Source of the DNA: Demequina iriomotensis
Lineage (GTDB): Bacteria > Actinomycetota > Actinomycetes > Actinomycetales > Demequinaceae
Assembly: GCF_000971395.1 (NCBI RefSeq)
Contig: NZ_BBME01000009.1
Location: 558,001-622,000, forward strand
Direction: 5' to 3'
DNA length: 64,000 bases
The notes under the pieces were generated by a model. The model did not search any database, was not told the origin of the DNA, and saw nothing but the letters and a program-made list of their open reading frames with translations. The first letter of the stretch is position 1. Each line of letters opens with the position of its first letter. A program made the position numbers and the translations under genes. This document shows, one piece after another, positions 59,180 through 64,000 of the stretch.

Positions 59180-60756
59180 GACGCCACCTCCTCGATGACG
59201 ATGGTGGAGTAGCCCTCGGCCACGTGCGTGGCGTCGAGCGTGAGGACGGGGTCGCCAGGGTTGGCCAGCGACACCGAGGCGCCCGACCAGACCTCGCACG
59301 TGATCCCGCGGTCGGGCCAGTACACGGAGGCCGAGGCCGACTCGCCGGTGGTCACCTCGAGCGAGGTCCCGGCGGCGACGCGGACCGTGGTGTAGCCGGC
59401 GGTCACGTCGGCGGTCGTGGTCGAGTCCAGCGCGGTCTCGGAGATGAGCCCGCGGGACTGCCCCTCGGAGCCCGGGACCTCGTCGAGCGCGTAGCAGCCC
59501 GACGGCAGCGAGATCAGCGCATAGTCGCCGTCGAACGCCGCGAGCGCGTCGTAGGAGGGCTCGGGCGCGGCGCTCGCGACGGACTCCTCAGGCGCCGGCT
59601 CGCCGAGCACGAAGCCGCCGTCGCCGATCTCGATCCGGGTGATCTCGTCGCCGTCGCGCTCGATCCGGATCTCCGGCAGGTGGCGGTCGGCCCACCCGTC
59701 GCGCACGTCCTCCGCCTCGGCCGTGAGGGCGAGCGCCGGCACCATCATGAGCGCCGACGCGAAGGCGAGGAAGCCGAGGCGGCGCCCCGACAGCGCGACC
59801 AGCACGAGGATCACGCCCACGCCCGTGAGGAAGACCGCGAACCACGCGAGCATCGGATGCACCGCGAGCCGGTCCTGCCATGCGGCGGCCGCGACGCCCG
59901 CGCCCGAGAGCACGAGCCACGCGAGCGTCAGCAAGTAGAAGGGCGCGCCGGGACCGGGCACACGGGGCGCGCGGGGCGGCACGGGCGGCACGGGCGGCGC
60001 GGCGTAGGCGGGTGCGCCGTACGGCTGCGCGTACCCCGTCGCCGCGGCCGCCGCGCTCTGCGCCTGGGAGGCCGCCGCATCGGCCGCCGCGGACGCGGAG
60101 GCGACCGCGTCCTCGGCGACGCCAGCGCGGTAGGTCGCGCGCTCGTCGCGGCGGGCCTGACGGTCCGCACGGGCCTGCTGGCGCGCGGCGGCCCATGCCG
60201 GCGGCGCGGCGTACACGGGCGGTGCGCCGTCGGGGCCGGGCTGGGGAGGCGTCGCGCCGCCCGTGCCGCCGCGGCGCGCCAGGTGGACGACGAGGAAGAC
60301 GATGCCGCCGATCACCGCCAGGGGGATGGTGATCCCGAGGATCAGCGCGGCCATGCGGAACACGCCGCCGCCCACGCCGTCGTCCCAGACGTAGCTGTGG
60401 TTCCAGGACCACGGGCCGCCCTCGCCGATGGTCGCGAGGCCCACGAGCCCGACCACGGCGATCGCGACGAGCGCTCCCACGTTGGGGACGCCGCGGCCGA
60501 AGTCCTGCGCGATGATGCGCCCGCGACGGTCGGGCAGGAGCGCCCAGGCCGCGGCGTACGCGAGCAGCACGATGCCGTTGAGCACGATGGCGAGGCCCAC
60601 GAGCCCCACGCGGGTCCACGCCCGCGACCATCCGAGGCGCTCGGCGATGCCGGCGCCCACCCCGCTGAAGACGCGCGCATCCGAGCGAGTGAGCTCCCAC
60701 CCGCGGATGGTCGTGAAGAACCCTGCCTCCGTGGGCGGGGTCTGCTGGTCAGTCAT
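59176..60756 (-). CDS. PspC-domain envelope-stress membrane protein
   Basis: 526 residues. The PspC domain is residues about 15-80 (RSDARVFSGVGAGIAERLGWSRAWTRVGLVGLAIVLNGIVLLAYAAAWALLPD). More membrane helices follow, an Ala/Gln/Pro-rich segment about 165-265 (ARQQARADRQARRDERA), three helices, and a C-terminal extracytoplasmic beta-rich domain of about 190 residues. Divergent from a two-component system: the PspC-LiaS-LiaR layout of actinobacterial envelope-stress modules, where PspC-type proteins act as sensors or inhibitors. Confidence 0.88.
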   Translation of the reverse strand: MTDQQTPPTEAGFFTTIRGWELTRSDARVFSGVGAGIAERLGWSRAWTRVGLVGLAIVLNGIVLLAYAAAWALLPDRRGRIIAQDFGRGVPNVGALVAIAVVGLVGLATIGEGGPWSWNHSYVWDDGVGGGVFRMAALILGITIPLAVIGGIVFLVVHLARRGGTGGATPPQPGPDGAPPVYAAPPAWAAARQQARADRQARRDERATYRAGVAEDAVASASAAADAAASQAQSAAAAATGYAQPYGAPAYAAPPVPPVPPRAPRVPGPGAPFYLLTLAWLVLSGAGVAAAAWQDRLAVHPMLAWFAVFLTGVGVILVLVALSGRRLGFLAFASALMMVPALALTAEAEDVRDGWADRHLPEIRIERDGDEITRIEIGDGGFVLGEPAPEESVASAAPEPSYDALAAFDGDYALISLPSGCYALDEVPGSEGQSRGLISETALDSTTTADVTAGYTTVRVAAGTSLEVTTGESASASVYWPDRGITCEVWSGASVSLANPGDPVLTLDATHVAEGYSTIVIEEVAS

Positions 60757-60823
60757 GTCGAATCCTCCGATCTCCCTCGAGTGTCGCGCGGGGCCGCGCG
60801 CCCCCGCTATGAGGGAGGCCCCT

Positions 60824-60848
60824 GATTCGCACCCTGAATCCTGGGTGC
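60824..60848. promoter_or_regulatory. Overlapping inverted repeats in the pspC/two-component divergent region
   Basis: GATTC-N7-GAATC (60824-60840) overlaps GCACCC-N8-GGGTGC (60829-60848). A copy of GCATCGTCC follows at 60854-60862. Candidate site for the response regulator controlling both directions. Confidence 0.5.
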
Positions 60849-60907
60849 CCCGCGCATCGTCCCGACGGCCGAGGAGCGGGGGTGTCGCGCTGTGCGAAGG
60901 TGGTGCC

Positions 60908-61927
60908 ATGACGGCCACCACCGCGCGGATCGCGCATCCGCTCGAGCGGCGCTCGCCCGCCGTGCAGTGGTGGCGCGCGTCGCTCGGTGCGGCGCTGCTC
61001 GCGTTCGCCGGCGTCATGCTCGCGCATCGGTACGAGTGGGCCCACCTGGCGTGGTGGCTGCTGCCGCTGCTGCTGTTCGTGGTCGCGATCGTCCTGGTGT
61101 GGAGCCCGCTCGAGAACGCCGTGCAGCTCGACGCGCGCCGGCCCGACGTCGGCGGGCTGTTCTCGCGCGACGCGTGGCTGCGCATGAGCGCGGGGCTCGC
61201 GTTGGCGGTCGTGGCGCTGTGGTGGTTCGCGAGCGCGTTCCCGGGCCGCGAGCCCGTGCTGCGCGCCATCATCGTGCCCGTGATCGTCGTCGTCGCGCTG
61301 GCGCTGCTGCTCGCGCCGTGGTGGCTGCGGCTCCTCCGCCAGGTCGGGGTCGAGCGCGAGCGTCGCGTGCGCGAGTTCGAGCGGGCCGAGATCGCGGCCC
61401 ATCTGCACGACTCGGTGCTGCAGACGCTCACGCTCATCCGCGCCAAGGCGGACGATCCGGACGCCGTCGCGCGGCTCGCGCGGGCGCAGGAGCGCGACCT
61501 GCGTGCCTACCTCTACCAGGAGCGGCGGTCCACGCAGGAATCGGTCGCGACGGCGCTCGGCGCGGCCGTCGCGGAGGTCGAGGACGCGCACGGGGTCGAG
61601 GTCGAGGTCGTCACCGTCGGCGACGCGCCCACGACGGCCGGGCTCGCGGCGGCCGTCAAGGCGGTGCGCGAGGCGGTGCTCAACGCCGCGCGCCACGCCG
61701 ACGCTCCGTACTCGGTCTACGCCGAGGTCACCGCGCGCGGCCTCGAGGTCTTCGTGCGTGACGGCGGTCCGGGATTCGACCCGGCGGCGGTCCCGGCCGG
61801 GCGGCTCGGGATCCGCGAATCCATCATCAACCGCGTGGAGCGCCACGGCGGCACGGCGGAGGTCTCCTCCGCTCCGGGCGGCCGCACCGAGGTGACCCTC
61901 AGCATGCCCCTGGAGGAGCAGTCATGA
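60908..61927 (+). CDS. Sensor histidine kinase (HisKA_3, LiaS/DesK-like)
   Basis: 339 residues. Four hydrophobic segments at about 25-140, then a dimerisation helix with the phosphorylated His in AEIAAHLHDSVLQTLTLIRA, and an ATPase domain with VREAVLNAARHADAP (N box) and FVRDGGPGFDP (G1 box). GAAGGTGG precedes the ATG. ATGA overlap with the response regulator. Confidence 0.92.
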   Translation: MTATTARIAHPLERRSPAVQWWRASLGAALLAFAGVMLAHRYEWAHLAWWLLPLLLFVVAIVLVWSPLENAVQLDARRPDVGGLFSRDAWLRMSAGLALAVVALWWFASAFPGREPVLRAIIVPVIVVVALALLLAPWWLRLLRQVGVERERRVREFERAEIAAHLHDSVLQTLTLIRAKADDPDAVARLARAQERDLRAYLYQERRSTQESVATALGAAVAEVEDAHGVEVEVVTVGDAPTTAGLAAAVKAVREAVLNAARHADAPYSVYAEVTARGLEVFVRDGGPGFDPAAVPAGRLGIRESIINRVERHGGTAEVSSAPGGRTEVTLSMPLEEQS

Positions 61928-62574
61928 CAGTGTCCGTGGTGATCGTGGACGACCACGACGTCATCCGCGTCGGCGTGCGCGAGAGCCTCGCGGACGACAT
62001 CGAGGTGGTCGGGGAGGCGCGCGACGTCGAGTCGGCGATCGCGGAGATCGTCGCGAGGGCCCCGCAGGTGGTGATCCTCGACGTGCACCTGCCCGGGGGC
62101 ACCGGGGGAGGCGCGCTCGACGTGCTCGCCGAGGTCCTGCATCGTCCCGGCGCGCCGCGCGTGCTCGCGCTGTCGGTGTCCGACGCGGCCGAGGACGTGG
62201 TGGCGACCGTCCGCGCCGGCGCGCGCGGGTACGTGACCAAGTCGATCTCGGGGCCGGAGCTGTCCGATGCGGTGCGCCGCGTCGCCGGGGGCGATGCGGT
62301 GTTCTCGCCGCGCCTCGCGGGGTTCGTGCTCGACGCGTTCGGGGCGGCCGGGGGCGAGGTCGCAGCCGCGGACGAGGACCTCGACAAGCTCACCGAGCGC
62401 GAGCAGGAGGTCATGAGGCTGATCGCGCGCGGCTACACGTACCGCGAGGTGGCCGAGAAGCTGTTCATCTCGATCAAGACGGTGGAGACCCACGTGGGGA
62501 AGGTGCTGCACAAGCTGCAGCTGTCCAACCGTCACGAGCTCGCGCACTGGGCGGCGCAGCGGAGGATCGTCTAG
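61924..62574 (+). CDS. NarL/LuxR-family response regulator
   Basis: 216 residues. Receiver domain with acidic pair D9-D10, phosphoacceptor D53 (VVILDVHLPGG) and lysine in VTKSISG. The C-terminal LuxR HTH is LTEREQEVMRLIARGYTYREVAEKLFISIKTVETHVGKVLHKL. Pairs with the kinase just upstream. Its stop shares the CTAG tetranucleotide with the stop of the convergent DUF1345 gene. Confidence 0.94.
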   Translation: MTVSVVIVDDHDVIRVGVRESLADDIEVVGEARDVESAIAEIVARAPQVVILDVHLPGGTGGGALDVLAEVLHRPGAPRVLALSVSDAAEDVVATVRAGARGYVTKSISGPELSDAVRRVAGGDAVFSPRLAGFVLDAFGAAGGEVAAADEDLDKLTEREQEVMRLIARGYTYREVAEKLFISIKTVETHVGKVLHKLQLSNRHELAHWAAQRRIV

Positions 62575-63260
62575 CTGAAGAGCGCCACCGCGCGCGCGAT
62601 GACGAGCGCGAGCACCACGAATCCCGAGAACGCTTGCAGGCCCATGAGCGCCTTCGCGCGTCCGGACAGCGGGATCGAGTCGGAGGCGGAGAACGCCATC
62701 GAGTTCGACAGCGACGTGTAGAGGTAGTCGCCGAAGCGCGGGCGCCAGTCGGCGTGGCGGGACGATGCCGCGGCCACCTCGTCGATCGCGTCGTGGTCCT
62801 CGTCCTGCGCGAACCGCAGGTCCGCGGGCGGGAGCTCGGCGCGGGCGAGCGCGCGCCGCACCACGGGCCCGCCGCGGTCGAGCTCCCACAGCACCAGCGC
62901 GAACGCGATGACGTTGGTGAGCCAGACCTGGGCCGCCGACAGCAGGATGCGCGAGCCCGAGCCGGTCGACGGCGCGGTGAGCGACACGATCAGCGCGACG
63001 AGCATCACCTGGTTGGAGGCCGCGAGCAGGAGCGCCTGCGCGACCGACAGCCCTCGCGTCCACGCGGTCTGACGATGCAGCCGCACGGGGTTCGCGACGA
63101 GCAGCGGGACGAGCAGCACCAGGCCGATGCCGACGATCGCGTACCGGAAGGCGGGCAGGAACGTCGACGGCAGGGCCACGTACATGGCGAGCGCGATCAG
63201 CAGAGCGCCCACCGCGGGCCAGCGATGCTCGCCGCGGCCGCCTTCCGGAATCGCCGTCAT
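62571..63260 (-). CDS. DUF1345 membrane protein
   Basis: 229 residues, about six hydrophobic segments. QVWLTNVIAFALVLWELDRGGP and WRPRFGDYLYTSLSNSMAFSASDSIPLS are DUF1345 motifs; the latter resembles a small ion-channel-like pore segment. Function unknown. ATG at 63260 chosen for the conserved start; little Shine-Dalgarno is seen. Confidence 0.85.
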   Translation of the reverse strand: MTAIPEGGRGEHRWPAVGALLIALAMYVALPSTFLPAFRYAIVGIGLVLLVPLLVANPVRLHRQTAWTRGLSVAQALLLAASNQVMLVALIVSLTAPSTGSGSRILLSAAQVWLTNVIAFALVLWELDRGGPVVRRALARAELPPADLRFAQDEDHDAIDEVAAASSRHADWRPRFGDYLYTSLSNSMAFSASDSIPLSGRAKALMGLQAFSGFVVLALVIARAVALFS

Positions 63261-63498
63261 GACAGGGATTCTGCTCTCCCTGGTACCCTGGGTGGTACTT
63301 GCAGGACCATCCCCGGTCCTCCTGCGTCGCAGATTGCTTCCACTTCTCGCCGGCGCCCGACCATCCAGGCGGCGCGGCTCGTAGAAATTCTCTTCGGCGA
63401 ACGAGCGCGGACACCTCCGCGATTCGCCACCATCGCCGGTGCTGCACGAGCCCGCCCGGGCTCCGCGCGCATCGGCCGCTGCCACGAAAGGCACCCAC

Positions 63499-64000
63499 GT
63501 GACCTCCACCACCTTCGCCGAGCTCGGCGTGCCCACCCCCCTGACCGACGTCCTCGAGGGAGAGGGCAAGCGCCACGCCTTCCCCATCCAGGTCGAGACG
63601 CTGCCCGACTCGCTCGCCGGCCGCGACGTCCTCGGTCGCGGCAAGACTGGTTCCGGCAAGACCCTCGCGTTCTCCATCCCCATGGTCGCGCGCCTGGCCA
63701 AGGCCGGCGGCCGTCCCAAGCCGGGGCGCCCGCGCGCGCTGGTGCTCGCCCCGACGCGCGAGCTCGCGACCCAGATCGACGCGACGCTCGCGCCGCTCGC
63801 GGCCGCGTACGGCATGCGTACCACCACCATCTTCGGCGGCGTGAGCCAGCGCCGTCAGGAGCAGGCGCTCCAGCGCGGCGTCGACATCGTGGTCGCGTGC
63901 CCGGGCCGCCTCGAGGACCTCATGGGTCAGCGCCACGTCTCGCTCGACTCGGTCGAGATCACCGTGCTCGACGAGGCCGACCACATGGCGGACCTGGGCT
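63499..64000 (+). CDS. DEAD-box RNA helicase, N-terminal part
   Basis: First 167 residues, running off the window end. FAELGVPTPLTDVLEGEGKRHAFPIQVETLPDSLAGRDV is the Q-motif region, GRGKTGSGKT is motif I, APTREL motif Ia, and VLDEADHMADLG is motif II. This is the actinobacterial cold-shock/RNA-remodelling type by resemblance. GTG start with GAAAGG 8 bases upstream. The 238-base gap before it contains GGTAC-CCTGGGT-GGTAC and a hairpin (GCAGGACC/GGTCCTCCTGC, 63301-63327), consistent with a long structured leader. Confidence 0.92.
   Translation, partial: MTSTTFAELGVPTPLTDVLEGEGKRHAFPIQVETLPDSLAGRDVLGRGKTGSGKTLAFSIPMVARLAKAGGRPKPGRPRALVLAPTRELATQIDATLAPLAAAYGMRTTTIFGGVSQRRQEQALQRGVDIVVACPGRLEDLMGQRHVSLDSVEITVLDEADHMADLG

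Overview
The window is high-GC DNA (about 70% G+C by eye) from an actinobacterium. Evidence for this: the gene set (WhiB regulator, GuaB3, actinobacterial S5-L30-L15-secY-adk-map order, THUMP-like methyltransferase, DUF3054/DUF3817 proteins, LysG-LysE), many GTG starts, and many genes whose only visible start signal is a -10 box (TAnnnT) 6-7 bases before the start codon, as in leaderless actinobacterial mRNAs. The tsaD...groES-whiB-guaB neighbourhood and the absence of rpsD beside rpsK fit Micrococcales (for example the Cellulomonadaceae/Demequinaceae side). The genus cannot be fixed from the sequence alone. Nothing looks like a prophage, plasmid, IS element, CRISPR array or tRNA/rRNA gene; this is core chromosome.

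Layout. 1-3.9 kb: tail of the spc ribosomal operon (rpsE end, rpmD, rplO, secY, adk, map). 4-5.8 kb: three tandem paralogues built from a 26-residue helical repeat, inserted between map and infA. 6-12.4 kb: infA-rpmJ-rpsM-rpsK-rpoA-rplQ-truA, then rplM-rpsI-glmM. 12.5-19.5 kb: dedA, coaA, glmS, acpS, alr, tsaE, tsaB, rimI (cell-wall amino sugars, CoA/ACP, t6A tRNA modification). 19.5-26.7 kb: nitroreductase, mazEF-type toxin-antitoxin, tsaD, lipoprotein beta-hexosaminidase, lysG/lysE, small HTH protein, anaerobic sulfatase-maturating enzyme. 26.8-30.6 kb: membrane-anchored sulfatase, SAM methyltransferase, CIRCE-controlled groES, whiB. 30.8-38.6 kb: guaB, TauE-like exporter, glutamate dehydrogenase, DnaQ-like exonuclease, guaB3, YdeI-like protein, zinc alcohol dehydrogenase. 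38.7-45.3 kb: ACT protein plus lactate/malate dehydrogenase, HMA-TauE-cupredoxin fusion, ABC-F, Ddn-like protein, class I amidotransferase, DUF3054. 45.3-54.7 kb: chemoreceptor, quinone-oxidoreductase-like protein, phosphoketolase, ackA, pta. 54.9-58.7 kb: diguanylate cyclase-SURF1-DUF3817-guaA in overlapping order. 58.9-64 kb: PspC operon divergent from a LiaS/LiaR-like two-component system, DUF1345, and the start of a DEAD-box helicase.

Functional links: guaB, guaB3 and guaA give the guanylate branch. Xfp, AckA and Pta give a phosphoketolase-acetyl phosphate-acetate/acetyl-CoA module. GlmM and GlmS supply amino sugar for peptidoglycan. TsaB, TsaE and TsaD give the t6A modification set. The anSME and the Cys-type sulfatase form an enzyme-activator pair.

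The most unusual signals are not genes. (1) A 9-mer, GGACGATGC/GCATCGTCC, occurs at least 37 times by eye in 64 kb, on both strands, about one third in the roughly 8% of DNA that is intergenic, and in four places as inverted pairs forming hairpins. This is the arrangement known for DNA-uptake/terminator words in other phyla. (2) A family of about 85-95-bp intergenic imperfect palindromes carrying an ACGGATCT-type core appears four times, one copy next to a 23-bp tandem repeat.
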